Shown here: positions 42,110 through 54,074 of the stretch, piece after piece
How positions within the stretch are numbered: position 1 is the stretch's first letter
How the letters are laid out: each line of letters starts with the position of its first letter
Origin: Xylophilus sp. Leaf220
GTDB taxonomy: Bacteria; Pseudomonadota; Gammaproteobacteria; Burkholderiales; Burkholderiaceae_C
Assembly (NCBI RefSeq): GCF_001421705.1
Contig: NZ_LMKO01000023.1
Coordinates: forward strand, 294,639 to 358,638
Length of the DNA stretch: 64,000 bases
Reading direction: 5' to 3'
Position numbers and translations under genes: made by a program
The notes under the pieces: generated by a model
Seen by the model: the letters and a program-made list of their open reading frames with translations, nothing else
Told to the model about the DNA's origin: nothing
Databases searched by the model: none

Positions 42110-42841
42110 TTAGCCCGCGACCGGACTTGCTGCCGGCACTGCCCACACCCGTCCGCCCCCCACCGCATACAGCGCCCGCCCCGCCACCGGCTGCAGCGCA
42201 AAAGTGCCGGTGAACTCGCCGAACGCCGGCAGCACCACCAGCCCCGGCTCCACACTGAAGCACGGCAGGCGCAGTGCGTCGCGGCCCGGGCCGCGCAGCT
42301 GCAGGGCCGGGTGCACGTGGCCGGCCAGCACGGTGTGGGTGGGGTGGCGCTGCGGATGGTGGCAGCAGGCGAAAGGGCCGAGCAGGTGCGGCTCGTTGAC
42401 GATCGCGATGCCCAGCGAGGCGGGCAGGTCGCCGGCATGGCTGTCGTGGTTGCCGCGGACCAGCACGATCTCCAGCGTGGCGTGCAGCGCGCGCCAGGCC
42501 CGCAGGGCGGCCAGCACGCCGGGCGTCTGCGATTCGGCGGCGTGCAAGAAATCGCCCAGGATCACCAGCCGCTCGGCGCCGTGCGCCGCGACGAGGCGCG
42601 ACAGGCGGTGCAGGTTCTCCTGCGTGGTGCCGCCCGGCACCGGCAGCCCGCGCGCCCGGAAGGTGGCGGCCTTGCCCAGGTGCAGGTCGGCGATGAACAG
42701 GGTGCGGCCGGCGGGCCACCAGAGGGCGCTGTCGGGCAGCAGCACGACGGCTTCGCTCGCCAGCACGACCGGCAGCGCCCCGGTGGGCGATGCGGCGCAG
42801 CCGGTGGCGGGCGGGCGGGAGAAGACGGGCGATAACGACAT
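42110..42841 (-). CDS. pdeM: Ligase-associated DNA-damage-response phosphoesterase PdeM
   Basis: 243 residues. Calcineurin-like metallophosphoesterase with the full metal set: TLFIADLHLGKAATF (D..H), LVILGDFLHA (GD), EIVLVRGNHDSH (GNHD) and VLAGHVHPALQL (GHxH). PdeM proteins accompany an Lhr-type helicase, an ATP-dependent ligase and an MBL exonuclease, all of which are found within 10 kb here. Start ATG 42841 has a preceding AACGAC and no strong Shine–Dalgarno; the N-terminus is Pro/Ala-rich. Confidence 0.9.
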   Translation of the reverse strand: MSLSPVFSRPPATGCAASPTGALPVVLASEAVVLLPDSALWWPAGRTLFIADLHLGKAATFRARGLPVPGGTTQENLHRLSRLVAAHGAERLVILGDFLHAAESQTPGVLAALRAWRALHATLEIVLVRGNHDSHAGDLPASLGIAIVNEPHLLGPFACCHHPQRHPTHTVLAGHVHPALQLRGPGRDALRLPCFSVEPGLVVLPAFGEFTGTFALQPVAGRALYAVGGGRVWAVPAASPVAG

Positions 42842-42945
42842 GCAGGCGGCATTAGGCCAGCACGGCCAGGCCTTTGCCGGGCTGGGGTTTTGTCCAGCGA
42901 CGGGGCGCAGCGGCGCCTGCCGCGCAGCCCCGGTCCGGCGCGCCG

Positions 42946-43221
42946 TCAGCGCTTGCGGCCGGCCGGCGGCGTGCGCTTCTGCCAGTAGCCGAACGGCTCC
43001 TCGTGCACTTCGATGTCGATGTCGGCCACGCGCTGCTGGATACGCTCCTGCACGTCGGCCACGGCCTGGTTGTAGACCGCCGGGCCGATCTCCTCGATGA
43101 AGAAGTTCAGCAGCGCGGCCGATGCGATGTTGCCGATGCGCTCGTCGCGCTCTTCATGGAAATAGCGCTCGATCGAGGCGAGCGCCTGCTGGCGCTGGTC
43201 TTTGGGCAGATCGATGGGCAT
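42946..43221 (-). CDS. DUF2164 family protein
   Basis: 91 residues. Starts MPIDLPKDQRQQALASIERYFHEERDERIGNIASAALLNFFIEEIGPAVYNQAV, the typical DUF2164 form, followed by RVADIDIEVHEEPFGYW. It is a helical, acidic small protein with a basic end (RKR). Function is unknown. It stands alone between pdeM and the damaged YhcG-type gene on the same strand. Confidence 0.88.
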   Translation of the reverse strand: MPIDLPKDQRQQALASIERYFHEERDERIGNIASAALLNFFIEEIGPAVYNQAVADVQERIQQRVADIDIEVHEEPFGYWQKRTPPAGRKR

Positions 43222-43355
43222 GGTGAATCCACTTCTTACGGTGTGTCACGCGGCGGCGGCGGCACCTCCGCTCGGCGTTGGCATGGGTAGGTCGCCCTGA
43301 TGGCAACAGCGCTGACGCACCCAGGCAATGTGCCGGGAGACTTTATGGGCACGGA

Positions 43356-44362
43356 TCAGTCGTCTTGTTTTGTCGCGGGCGTATTCTGAAGATAGAACTC
43401 GTGCAGTTTGTGTTGAAGAAGTTGTTTGTCGGGCAATTGGGTTTGGTACTGTGCAATCAAGGCAGGGGATGCACTGCGACTCAATGCGTACTCGACCACC
43501 TCGTCATCCTTGCTGGCGCATAGCAGCACGCCGATGGCCGGATTCTCGTGCGGCTTTCTCACGTCCCGGTCTAACGCCTCCAGGTAGAAAGACAGCTTGC
43601 CCAGGTACTCGGGTTCGAACCGGCCCACTTTCAGTTCGAATGCCACCAGGCAATTCAGGCCGCGGTGGAAAAACAGCAGGTCGAGTGCGAAATCCCGCTG
43701 TCCGACCTGGACCGGAAATTCGGATCCCACGAAACAGAAATCACGGCCCAGCTCTGCAGGAACCTTCTGAGTTGCAGTAGCAGACCCCTGTGCAGATCGG
43801 CTTCGCTATGGTCGGCCGGAAGCGACAGGAATTCCACGAGGTAGCTGTCCTTGAACACGCCCAGTGCTTCGCCGTGCATTTGTCTCGCCACCGACGAGAC
43901 TTTTGCTGGACTCAGTACCGATCGCTCGAACAAAGCGGCCTTCAGCTGCCGCTCAAGTTCGCGACTGGACCACTTTTCCCGCGCGGCGGCCCGAAGGTAG
44001 AACTCGCGCTCTTCGGGTCGCTTGCTCTGGCTGAGGATCAACAGGTTGTGCGTCCAAGGCAAAAGTCTCGGCAGTGCCGCGACTTTCTCGTCGTGCCTGT
44101 ACGCCTCGTAGAACTGACGCATGCGAAACAGGTTGGGCCGCGTAAATCCGCGCAGCCCCGGTTGCGTCTGGGCGATATGCGCAGCCAGGCGATCTACGAC
44201 GCCGTCGCCCCATTCCGCACTCTGCATCTTGCGGCTGATCAACGCTCCGATCTGCCAATACAGATCGACCAATGCGGTGTTGACTGCCTGCATAGCCCGT
44301 TGGCGGGCCTGCACAATCATCTGGACGACTTCAGAAAATCCTGGATCGAGAGGTAGGTTCAT
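43356..44362 (-). pseudogene. YhcG-type (DUF1016) PDDEXK nuclease, broken by a one-base deletion
   Basis: The N-terminal half (44362 down to about 43757; VDLYWQIGALISRKMQSAEWGDGVVDRLA, RNLFRMRQFYEAY-like segment) and the C-terminal half (43730 down to 43356; GSEFPVQVGQRDFALDLLFFHRGLNCLVAFELKVGRFEPEYLGKL) belong to one protein in different frames. At about 43753–43757 the minus strand reads CTGCAGAGCTGGG where CTGCAGGAGCTGGGC would restore HRGLLLQLRRFLQ–ELGRDFCFVGSE, so one G is missing. All catalytic residues (D…E-x-K) survive in the second half. Either a true inactivation, a programmed or phase-variable shift, or a read error. Confidence 0.85.
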
Positions 44363-44412
44363 AGCAGCGGAGGCAACGTCGAAGAGCGGCGTCCATCCTA
44401 GCGAACCCCTGA

Positions 44413-47376
44413 CTACAACCGCGGCAACGGCCGCGACGGCTTCCGCTCCCGGCGCGGCCGGCCGGCAGGCAGGTCTTCGGCCTTCGAGGTCAGCGAGAAA
44501 TCCAGCATGCGCCGCACTTCCTGCGTCGCTTCCTGCAGCGCCGGATCGGCGGGCAGCGCCTCGACCGGCGCGGCCTTGCCGGCGCGGCGGCGCGGGGTGG
44601 GCGACGGGTCGGGCGGCACGATGCCCTCGCTTTTCCTGCGGGGCGGCTCGGCGGGCGCGTCGGCCGCGGTCTCCAGCTGCTGCAGCATGCGGGCGATGCG
44701 GTCGGCCAGGTTCTCGTTGGTGAGCTTTTCGCGGAAGCGCTCGATCATCAGCGGGAAGCCGAAGGGGCTCGGCCGCTGCAGCGCCTTGACGACCAGGGTC
44801 TGGCCCTGCATGCGGCGCAGGCTGGCGAGCAGCTGGGCGACGTCGAGCTCCTGGCTCAGCACCTCTTCGTCGGCCTGGCGCAGCAACATGTTGGCGGCGT
44901 CGTATTTCTTGAACACCTCGAAGAAGAGTTGCGACGAGGCCTGCAACTGGCGCGCGCTGCGGCGCTCGCCGGGGTGGCTCTGGAAGATCAGGCCCGAGAC
45001 GCGGGCGATCTCGCGAAACCGGCGCTTGGCCATCTCGGTCGCGTTGAGGCTGGCGAGCACCTCGTGCAGCAGGGCGTGGCGGGCCGGGTCGGGCAGCAGG
45101 TTGCCGGCCCCGTCCGCCGCCTCGGCATGCGCGGCGTTGGCGGTGTTGCGGATCGCCAGGGCTTCTTCGGCGCGCAGGGTCGGCAGGGAGGGCGTGTCGG
45201 CGGCGGTGCGCGGTTCAGCCGGCACCGGGGCATCGCGCACCACCGGCGCGGCCACCGTGCGCAGCAGCTCCGGCATCAGCGCGCCCCAGTCGCGCTCGGT
45301 GGCGCTCAGCAGTTCCAGGCCGTAGTCGTTCACCGCGATCGAGAAGGTGCCGGCCTCGCCCTGGGCGGCGCGCCAGGCGAAGAGGCTGGCCAGGCCGGTG
45401 TGGGCGTGGCGGCCGGCGAAGGGGTAGACGAACAGATGCCAGCCCTCGCGGGTGCGCAGCGTCTCGGCCAGCAGGGTGCCGGGCGTGGGGATGGCCGACC
45501 AGCGCTGCTGCACTTCCAGCAGCGGCGCGACCGCCTTCAGCTCGGGGCCGTCGAAATGGTGGTCGTCGGCCAGCGCCAGCTGCCGCACGACGAAGTCGGC
45601 CAGCACGGTGGACAGCGGCATGCGCGAGCCGCCCCAGCGCGGCACGGTGGGGCGCTGGGTGCCGGCGCGCTTGACCCACGCGGTCATGTCCTGGATCTTC
45701 ACCATCTCCAGCACCCGGCCGGCGAAGATGAAGCAGTCGCCGGGCGAGAGGCGGGTGAGGAAGCTCTCTTCCATGCTGCCCAGCCGGGCGCCGTGCTGGA
45801 TCTGCACCACCATGCTCGCGTCGCTGACGATGGTGCCGATGTTGGCCCGGTGGCGGCGCGCCAGCCGCGCGTCGGGTACGCGCCAGACGCCTTCGGCATC
45901 GGGTACGACGCGGTGGTAGTCGGGATAGGCCTGCAGCGACGGGCCGCCCCGGGTGATGAAGTCCAGGCACCACTGCCACACGTCGCGCGGCAGGCCGGCG
46001 TAGGCCGCCGTGCGGCGCACTTCGTCGTAGAGCGCATCGGGCACGAAGCCGCCGCCCAGCGCCACGGTGACCAGGTGCTGCACCAGCACGTCGACCGGCT
46101 GGCGCGGCGTGGTGCGCATCTCGACCTGGCCGGCCTGCACCGCGGCGCGGGCGGCCGCGGCCTCGACCAGCTCCAGGCTGTGCGTCGGCACCAGGGTGAT
46201 GCGCGAGGGCCGGCCCGGCGCATGGCCCGAGCGGCCGGCGCGCTGCAGCAGCCGGGCGATGCCCTTGGCCGATCCGATCTGCAGCACCCGCTCGACCGGC
46301 AGAAAATCCACGCCCAGGTCCAGGCTGCTGGTGCAGACCACCGCGCGCAGACTGCCGTTCTTCAGTCCCGCCTCGACCCATTCGCGCACGCTGCGGTCGA
46401 GCGAGCCGTGGTGGATCGCCAGCGCGCCGGCCCAGTCGGGCCGGGCATCGAGGATCGCCTTGTACCAAAGCTCGGCCTGCGAGCGCACGTTGACGAAGAC
46501 CAGCGCGGTGGTGGTCTCCTCCAGCGCCCGCACCACCTGCGGCAGCATGCGCAGGCCCAGGTGGCCGGCCCAGCTGAAGCGCTCGGGATGGTCGGGCAGC
46601 AGGGTGTCGATCACCAGGCGCTTGTCGAGCTTGCCCTGCACCAGCGCCGGCTCGGGCGTGCCTGGCAAGGGCGCGCCGAGCAGGGTGCGCATCGCCTCGT
46701 CCAAATTGCCGAGCGTGGCCGACATGCCCCAGATGCGCAGCGCCGGGTTCCAGCCCTGCAGCCGGGCCAGCGCCAGCTGTACCTGCACGCCGCGCTTGTT
46801 GCCCAGCAGTTCGTGCCACTCGTCGGCCACCACCAGCTGCACCGTGCCCAGCACCTCCTGTGCATCGGCGCGGGCCATCAGCAGCGACAGGCTCTCGGGC
46901 GTGGTGACCAGCACCGTGGGCAGCCGGCGCGACTGCGCGCTGCGCTCGCTGCCCGCGGTGTCGCCGGTGCGGGCGCCGGCGCTCCAGCGGGCCAGTCCGG
47001 CGTGCTGCGCGGCCAGGGCGTCGAGCGGGGCCTGCAGGGCCGAGAGCGTGTCGGCCGCCAGGGCCCGCATCGGCGTGAGCCAGAGCACGGTGAGCGGCGC
47101 GCCGGTGGGGGCGCGGCGGCGGGTGGGATGGGCGTCGGCAGCCTCGTGTGCAGGCATCGCGTCGGCGAAGGCCTGCAACGCGCCCAGCCACACGGCGTAG
47201 GTCTTGCCGGCGCCGGTGGTGGCGTGCAGCAGGCCCGAGCGGCCGTCGGCCATGGCCTTCCAGACCTGTTTCTGGAAGGGGAACGGCGTCCAGCCGCGCT
47301 GGGCGAACCAGTCGGCGATGGCCTGTCGCGCCGTCAGACGGCGCATGGGGCGGCGGAAAAGTCCAACGGCAGACAT
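44413..47376 (-). CDS. Ligase-associated DEXH-box helicase (Lhr family)
   Basis: 987 residues from ATG 47376 (a later ATG at 47346 is possible; neither has a clear Shine–Dalgarno). SF2 helicase motifs: Walker [13 protein letters not shown] (52–63), [30 protein letters not shown] (DExH) and WGMSATLGN, then [12 protein letters not shown] (motif VI). The C-terminal half contains the Lhr WH and beta-barrel core ([46 protein letters not shown]). Lhr unwinds 3'-to-5' for repair of damage; in this cluster it works with PdeM, ligase and exonuclease. Confidence 0.92.
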   Translation of the reverse strand: MSAVGLFRRPMRRLTARQAIADWFAQRGWTPFPFQKQVWKAMADGRSGLLHATTGAGKTYAVWLGALQAFADAMPAHEAADAHPTRRRAPTGAPLTVLWLTPMRALAADTLSALQAPLDALAAQHAGLARWSAGARTGDTAGSERSAQSRRLPTVLVTTPESLSLLMARADAQEVLGTVQLVVADEWHELLGNKRGVQVQLALARLQGWNPALRIWGMSATLGNLDEAMRTLLGAPLPGTPEPALVQGKLDKRLVIDTLLPDHPERFSWAGHLGLRMLPQVVRALEETTTALVFVNVRSQAELWYKAILDARPDWAGALAIHHGSLDRSVREWVEAGLKNGSLRAVVCTSSLDLGVDFLPVERVLQIGSAKGIARLLQRAGRSGHAPGRPSRITLVPTHSLELVEAAAARAAVQAGQVEMRTTPRQPVDVLVQHLVTVALGGGFVPDALYDEVRRTAAYAGLPRDVWQWCLDFITRGGPSLQAYPDYHRVVPDAEGVWRVPDARLARRHRANIGTIVSDASMVVQIQHGARLGSMEESFLTRLSPGDCFIFAGRVLEMVKIQDMTAWVKRAGTQRPTVPRWGGSRMPLSTVLADFVVRQLALADDHHFDGPELKAVAPLLEVQQRWSAIPTPGTLLAETLRTREGWHLFVYPFAGRHAHTGLASLFAWRAAQGEAGTFSIAVNDYGLELLSATERDWGALMPELLRTVAAPVVRDAPVPAEPRTAADTPSLPTLRAEEALAIRNTANAAHAEAADGAGNLLPDPARHALLHEVLASLNATEMAKRRFREIARVSGLIFQSHPGERRSARQLQASSQLFFEVFKKYDAANMLLRQADEEVLSQELDVAQLLASLRRMQGQTLVVKALQRPSPFGFPLMIERFREKLTNENLADRIARMLQQLETAADAPAEPPRRKSEGIVPPDPSPTPRRRAGKAAPVEALPADPALQEATQEVRRMLDFSLTSKAEDLPAGRPRRERKPSRPLPRL

Positions 47377-47517
47377 ACGTCTGGATTGAAGCGCAGGCAT
47401 GCAACAGGTGCGTATCCAAACGCGCCGGCGAGTCCGGCATCCTCGTGGCGTACCCAATGCGCCTGTCGGGCTCCTTTTGCGTCTGGCTCCTAGAATCCGG
47501 GTCGCGCCGTCCTGGCC

Positions 47518-48942
47518 ATGTTGCCGTCAACGAGACGGAGAAAGTTCGATGTTTCGATGCGCCTGCAGCAGTGGGATCTCGCCAGCGGCGAAACGCCGTC
47601 TTCAAGTCGTTTCCCAGGCTTCTCTCTGCATCCGGGATGGGTCGTTGCCGTGCTTGTGCTGGTAGCTGCGCGCGCAGTGTTCATCACGGTTGCTCCCCCG
47701 GGTTTCTATGTGGACGAAGCTGCTGGTGCAGCGCATGCGATTGCGCTGCTACACCATGGACACGATGCCTGGGGTACGCCCCATCCGCTGTACTCGCCGT
47801 CGTTGGGCGGCGGCTTCAGCACCGCTTTTTACCTGTACCCGCTGGCGGCCTGGATGGCAGCCTTCGGCACCAGCGAGGTCGCCATCCGGGCTTTCTCGCT
47901 CGCGTCTACCTTCGTGGCGATCGCGATTCTGGGCGTCGGAATCCGGCGCTGGTTCGGCCGGCGCGAAGCATGGCTGTCGGCCGCGACCGCCCTGGCGCTG
48001 CCCTGGAACTGGATACAGGGAAACATGGCCTGGGATCCCGCGCTCGTGCCCTTGGTCGTCGCGAGCGGTTTCTGGGCGTTCTCGCGCATCGTGGTGCCGC
48101 CGGTATCGAACTGCGGCCGGCGCGCTTCGCTGGTCCTGTTTCCAGTGCTTCTGCTGCTGCTGGCCTACCTGTACCCGCCGATGCGCGTGACCGCACCTCT
48201 GCTGTTCCTCGGTGCCTATGTGGTGTTTTGGCACCAGAAACGTATTGGAATCGGCGAGCTTGTTGCGACCGTATTGTTCTGCTCGGCACTGGCAGTGCCA
48301 CTGCTGCAGTTCATGCTGCAGCCCGAAGCGCTGGTGCGGGCGCGGCTTCTGAGCGTTTTCCACGGTGCAAGCCTCGCCGAGGGGTCGCGGGCGTTCGGCG
48401 CCAACATGCTTCGACTTCTCGCACCCACGACTCTGTTCCTTACCGGGGATCCGAATCTGCGGCACGGTACCGGGTTCCAGGGCCTCCTGGGACTGGCTTC
48501 CCTGCCGCCGCTCCTGGGCTTGGCGGCTGCAGCGATCAGGACATTCATCGGGCGCCGATCGAAGCCCCAGCGGCATGCCGTGCGAATGGGGTTCCTGCTG
48601 GTGGTGGCATGCACCGGCTGGCTCGCATCCCTGGCCGGCGCAGCCCTGACCAACGAAGGCCAACCCCACTCACTGCGTAGCTGTGCGGCTTGGCCGTTCG
48701 CCACCATCGTGCTCGTCGTGGGGTGGCGCTGCTTGCTGGAGGCACCGTTGCCGCGCCATGTACGCCGCCTGGCAATCGCCTTCTTCGCCATCGGAACAGC
48801 AGGCTATGCAGTGCACGCGGCCCGCACATACCCCACGCAGGCCATGGAAGCATTTGACACATCTGCAAGGCGGCAGATCCTGAGCGGCCAGCCAACAAGC
48901 GACTATTCGGCGCTCGCGCGCCGTTACTACGAAACGCGCTGA
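47518..48942 (+). CDS. GT-C (PMT/ArnT-like) membrane glycosyltransferase
   Basis: 474 residues with about 11 hydrophobic segments from residue 40. The first periplasmic loop holds [12 protein letters not shown] (Asp66–Glu67), the DE pair that is catalytic in the GT-C/PMT superfamily. Transfer of a sugar from a lipid-phosphate donor to an envelope acceptor is expected; the acceptor is unknown. Start uncertain: ATG 47518 or 47557, neither with a strong Shine–Dalgarno. It is on the opposite strand to all ligase-associated genes around it, with more mixed codons, so it may be an insertion into that cluster. Confidence 0.82.
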   Translation: MLPSTRRRKFDVSMRLQQWDLASGETPSSSRFPGFSLHPGWVVAVLVLVAARAVFITVAPPGFYVDEAAGAAHAIALLHHGHDAWGTPHPLYSPSLGGGFSTAFYLYPLAAWMAAFGTSEVAIRAFSLASTFVAIAILGVGIRRWFGRREAWLSAATALALPWNWIQGNMAWDPALVPLVVASGFWAFSRIVVPPVSNCGRRASLVLFPVLLLLLAYLYPPMRVTAPLLFLGAYVVFWHQKRIGIGELVATVLFCSALAVPLLQFMLQPEALVRARLLSVFHGASLAEGSRAFGANMLRLLAPTTLFLTGDPNLRHGTGFQGLLGLASLPPLLGLAAAAIRTFIGRRSKPQRHAVRMGFLLVVACTGWLASLAGAALTNEGQPHSLRSCAAWPFATIVLVVGWRCLLEAPLPRHVRRLAIAFFAIGTAGYAVHAARTYPTQAMEAFDTSARRQILSGQPTSDYSALARRYYETR

Positions 48943-49006
48943 CGCCGGGCTGCCGTCGAGCAGGGCCTTCCCTGTTCCCCGTCCAGGTGCGGGAAATGCG
49001 GCGGCA

Positions 49007-50665
49007 TCATGGGTCCGAGTGCGGCAGCAGCGCGGCCAGGGTGGCGAGGGAGTCGGCCTCTTCCACCGGCTTGTCCTCGCGCCAGCGCAGCATCCGGGGG
49101 AAGCGCACCGCGATGCCGCTCTTGTGCCGGCTGCTGCGGGCGATGCCTTCGAAGCCCAGCTCGAAGACCAGGGTCGGCTTCACGCTGCGCACCGGGCCGA
49201 AGGTCTCGATGGTGGTCTTGCGGATCACCGCGTCGACCCGGGCCATCTCGGCGTCGGTCAGGCCCGAATAGGCCTTGGCAAAGGGCACCAGCCGGCGCTC
49301 GGTGCCGCCTTCCTCGGGCGCGTCCCAGACGGCGAAGGTGTAGTCGCTGTAGAGGCTGGCGCGGCGGCCATGGCCGCGCTGGGCGTAGATCAGCACCGCG
49401 TCGATCGAGAGCGGGTCGATCTTCCACTTCCACCAGGTGCCGACGTCCTTGGTACGGCCCACGCCGTACTCGGCGTCGCGGGCCTTGAGCATCATGCCCT
49501 CGACGCCCATGGCGCGTGCCTGTTCGCGGACGGTGGCCAGCGCCTCCCAGCTGTCGCCGCGCAGCAGCGGGCTGGCGATCAGCGCGGGGTGACGGAAGGT
49601 GGCCAGCAGCGCATCCAGCTGGGCGCGGCGCTCATGCTGCGGCAGCGCCCGCAGGTCGCGGCCGCCCTCCTCCAGCAGGTCGTAGGCGAGCAGCACCACC
49701 GGCAGCTCGCGCAGCAGCTTGGGGCCGAGCGTCTTGCGGCCGATGCGCTTCTGCAGCTCGGCGAAGGGCTGCACCTGGTCGGCCCGCCAGACGACGATCT
49801 CGCCGTCGAGCACCGTGCCGTCGGGCAGCACGCCGGCCATCTCCTGCAGTTCGGGAAAGCGGTCGGTCACCAGCTCCTCGCCGCGCGACCAGATCCAGGC
49901 CTGGCCGCCGCGCCGCACCAGCTGGGCGCGGATGCCGTCCCATTTCCACTCGATCTGCCAGCGGTCGGGCGGGCCGACCGCGGTGTCGAACTGGGCCACC
50001 GGCAGGGCGAGCGGGTGGGCCAGGAAGAACGGATAAGGCTGGCCGCTGGTCTGCTGGTCGCGCTCGCCTTCGCTCTCGGTGGCGATCAGGCGCGCGTAGT
50101 CCTCGGCCGCCGGGCGTCCGGCGATATGGGTGTAGCCCATCAGCCGCTGCGCGACGCGCTTCGGATCGACGCCGCCCACCGCGGCCAGGGCCTGGGTGAC
50201 CTGCAGCTTCGACACGCCCACGCGGAAGCTGCCGGTCATCAGCTTGAAGTAGACCAGCCGCTCGTCCACCGCCAGTTGCCGCCACTGGGCACGCAGGGTG
50301 TCGGCCAGCGTCTCGGGCGCGGCCTTGCGCAGCGGCAGCAGGTGCTGCTCGACCCAGTGGGCCAGGCCCAGGTCGTGTTCGGCATCGGGCGGGGGCAGCA
50401 GCAGCGAGATGGTCTCGGCCAGGTCGCCCACCGCGTCGTAGCTTTCGTCGAACAGCCACTCGGGCAGGCCGGCCGCCTCGCGGGCCAGCTGGCGCAGCAG
50501 CTTGGTGGGCACCAGCTGGCGCGGCTTGCCGCCGGCCAGGAAGTACACCGCCCAGGCGGCATCGGCCGGCGTGGCCTGCAGCAGGTACTGCTGCAGGGCG
50601 GCCTGCTTGGCCAGGCTGGAGGTGGTGGCGTCGAGGGCGCGGTAGAGCGCGGCGAAGGCTTTCAT
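49007..50665 (-). CDS. ATP-dependent DNA ligase (ligase-associated cluster)
   Basis: 552 residues. Adenylation motif IEWKWDGIRAQLV with the lysine nucleophile Lys241, then motif III VLDGEIVVW, GVEGMMLKARDAEYGVGRTKDVGTWWKWK (motifs IV/V) and FELGFEGIARSSRHKSGIAVRFPRMLRWR in the OB domain. The N-terminal 200 residues form the DNA-binding domain. It seals breaks using ATP rather than NAD and probably acts in the repair pathway of the neighbouring helicase, phosphoesterase and exonuclease. The start overlaps the exonuclease stop (ATGA at 50662–50665), so the two are coupled. Confidence 0.93.
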   Translation of the reverse strand: MKAFAALYRALDATTSSLAKQAALQQYLLQATPADAAWAVYFLAGGKPRQLVPTKLLRQLAREAAGLPEWLFDESYDAVGDLAETISLLLPPPDAEHDLGLAHWVEQHLLPLRKAAPETLADTLRAQWRQLAVDERLVYFKLMTGSFRVGVSKLQVTQALAAVGGVDPKRVAQRLMGYTHIAGRPAAEDYARLIATESEGERDQQTSGQPYPFFLAHPLALPVAQFDTAVGPPDRWQIEWKWDGIRAQLVRRGGQAWIWSRGEELVTDRFPELQEMAGVLPDGTVLDGEIVVWRADQVQPFAELQKRIGRKTLGPKLLRELPVVLLAYDLLEEGGRDLRALPQHERRAQLDALLATFRHPALIASPLLRGDSWEALATVREQARAMGVEGMMLKARDAEYGVGRTKDVGTWWKWKIDPLSIDAVLIYAQRGHGRRASLYSDYTFAVWDAPEEGGTERRLVPFAKAYSGLTDAEMARVDAVIRKTTIETFGPVRSVKPTLVFELGFEGIARSSRHKSGIAVRFPRMLRWREDKPVEEADSLATLAALLPHSDP

Positions 50666-51720
50666 GCGGCAGCGGGCACCGGCTCGGCAGGGAGTTCGGT
50701 GGCGGGCTTGGCGGTGGCGTCGCCGTCGGCTTCGTCCTCGTCGCCGTATTCGGTCTTGAAGCCCTGGGCCTCCAGGCCGTTGTCGGTCAGCCAGCGCACC
50801 AGGATCTCGACGCTACCGTGGGTGACGAAGACGCGCTCGGCCCCGGTCGCGCCGATCGCCTGCTGCAGGCCGGGCCAGTCGGCATGGTCGGACATGACGA
50901 AGCCGCGGTCGACGCCCCGACGGCGGCGGGTGCCGCGCAACTGCATCCATCCGCTGGCGAAGGCGTCGGAGTAGTTGCCGAAGCGCCGCAGCCAGGTCGA
51001 GCCCTGGGCCGAGGGCGGTGCCAGCACCAGCGCGGTCTTGAGCATCGCGGCATCGACGCCCTCGTCGGTCACCCGGTAGGTGTGCGGCAGCGCGACGCCG
51101 GCCGCGCGGTAGACCGCGTTGAGCGGCTCCACCGCGCCGTGCACCACGATCGGCCCGATGCTGCTGTCGACCCCGTGCAGCACCCGCTGGGCCTTGCCGA
51201 AGCTGTAGCAGAGCAGCACCGAGGCGCGGCCGGCCGCGGCGTTGGCGCGCCACCAGGCGTCGATGTCGGCGAAGAGCACCGGCTGCGTCGGCCAGCGGTA
51301 GATCGGCAGGCCGAAGGTCGATTCGGTGATGAAGGTGTCGCAGCGCACCGCCTCGAAGGGCGCGCAGGTGCCGTCGTCCTCCAGCTTGTAGTCGCCCGAG
51401 GCCACCCAAACCCGGCCGCCGTGCTCCAGCCGCACCTGGGCCGACCCGAGCACATGGCCCGCCGGATGCAGCGACACCTTCACGCCGTGGTGCTCGATCG
51501 CCTCGCCGTAGGGCAGCGTCTGCAGGTTGATGTCGGCGCCGAGCCGGGTGCGCAGGGTGCCCTCGCTGTCGGTCTGGGCCAGGTAGTGGGCATGGCCCCA
51601 GCGCGCATGGTCCGAGTGCGCGTGGGTGATGACGGCCCGCTCCACCGGCTTCCAGGGGTCGATGTAGAAATCGCCGGGCGGGCAGTACAGGCCTTCGGGG
51701 CGGGCGACGACGAGGTCCAT
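50662..51720 (-). CDS. Ligase-associated MBL-fold exonuclease
   Basis: 352 residues. Metallo-beta-lactamase/CPSF-type fold: VITHAHSDHARWG (30–42; HxHxDH), HPAGHVLGSAQVRL, VASGDYKLEDDGTCAPFE and VMSDHADWPGLQQAI further on, then THGSVE. These are the motifs of the SNM1-like processing exonuclease of the same four-gene set. The C-terminal tail is acidic and Pro/Ala-rich. First gene of the exo–lig pair. Confidence 0.92.
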   Translation of the reverse strand: MDLVVARPEGLYCPPGDFYIDPWKPVERAVITHAHSDHARWGHAHYLAQTDSEGTLRTRLGADINLQTLPYGEAIEHHGVKVSLHPAGHVLGSAQVRLEHGGRVWVASGDYKLEDDGTCAPFEAVRCDTFITESTFGLPIYRWPTQPVLFADIDAWWRANAAAGRASVLLCYSFGKAQRVLHGVDSSIGPIVVHGAVEPLNAVYRAAGVALPHTYRVTDEGVDAAMLKTALVLAPPSAQGSTWLRRFGNYSDAFASGWMQLRGTRRRRGVDRGFVMSDHADWPGLQQAIGATGAERVFVTHGSVEILVRWLTDNGLEAQGFKTEYGDEDEADGDATAKPATELPAEPVPAAA

Positions 51721-52011
51721 GCCGGTGCGGGTCAGGCGACCAATAAGGAAACAGACCGCCACATACGAGCATGTGCACGCCAGGCCGTGCTGCGGTGCGC
51801 ACGGCATCGTTCCACGCGGCAGACGAAGTCGCGCAATGCGAAAGGCAGGGGCATGGACGGTTCCTGTAGCGGACTGTGGGGGACATGCAGGTTAGTACGC
51901 CTGCGACACAGCTCTGCAACAAATTACCCGTCGGCCCAAGCCATTACAGGCGCGCGGCTTTTACGTCTGAACAAGCCACGACTCTTATCGTGCAAATACG
52001 GCACCCATAAG
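51721..52011. other. Intergenic region before the exonuclease gene and after atpC
   Basis: About 290 bases without a coding frame I believe. It must hold the promoter of the exo–lig pair (minus strand, from 51720 onwards); candidates such as the AT-rich CTTATCGTGCAAATACGG near 51983 are weak. The atpC terminator adjoins at 52012. Confidence 0.5.
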
Positions 52012-52032
52012 CAAAAACCGCCCGAAGGCGGT
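52012..52032 (-). terminator. Terminator of the ATP synthase operon
   Basis: On the minus strand ACCGCC–TTCG–GGCGGT (6 bp with a stable UUCG loop) is followed by TTTTTGC. It lies 28–48 nt after the atpC stop codon. Plus-strand T-run (CTTTCT) is weak, so it acts mainly for the atp operon. Confidence 0.85.
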
Positions 52033-52059
52033 CTTTCTATGTCGGGCCGGAATGCGTGA

Positions 52060-52479
52060 TCAGCGCTTCTGGCGGTACCGGCGCAGGGCCGCGATCTGGG
52101 CGGCCATGACGGCCAGCTCGGACTGCGCACGGGCCAGGTCCAGGTCAGTCTTGGCGTTCTTCAGCGCTTCCTCGGCGGCTGCCTTGGCGGCGTTGGCCTT
52201 TTCTTCGTCCAGGTCCTTGCCGCGCACCGCGGTATCGGACAGCACGGTGACGCAGTCGGGCTGGATCTCCAGGATGCCGCCGGCCACGAAAACGAACTCT
52301 TCGCCACCGTCGGCCGTCTCGATGCGGACCGTGCCGGGCTTGATGCGGGTGATCAGGGGCGTATGGCGCGGATACACGCCCAGCTCGCCGGCTTCACCCG
52401 GCAAGGCGACGAAGCGTGCCTCGCCGGAAAAGATCGACTCTTCCGCGCTGACGACGTCGACATGAATGGTGTTGGCCAT
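52060..52479 (-). CDS. atpC: ATP synthase epsilon subunit
   Basis: 139 residues. N-terminal beta-sandwich ([44 protein letters not shown]) and the C-terminal helical pair (about 90–135). Part of the central stalk of F1, coupling rotation to catalysis and inhibiting ATP hydrolysis. Last gene of the operon, ending 28 nt before the terminator. The gap to atpD is 127 nt, the longest inside the operon, and has no obvious promoter. Confidence 0.96.
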   Translation of the reverse strand: MANTIHVDVVSAEESIFSGEARFVALPGEAGELGVYPRHTPLITRIKPGTVRIETADGGEEFVFVAGGILEIQPDCVTVLSDTAVRGKDLDEEKANAAKAAAEEALKNAKTDLDLARAQSELAVMAAQIAALRRYRQKR

Positions 52480-52606
52480 ATGAATCCTTGTTCGCTAACA
52501 AAAAACTGGTGGAAGCAAGCAGACGGGAGGGCCGGCGAGGCGCCGCGCGGAGCCGTACTGGTGTACGGCGAGCACGGCAACGACACCGGCTGCCCGTGTG
52601 CGCCGC

Positions 52607-54046
<1,440 letters not shown>

Positions 54047-54074
54047 TTAAACGTGACTTCGACGCGCGCCGTCG

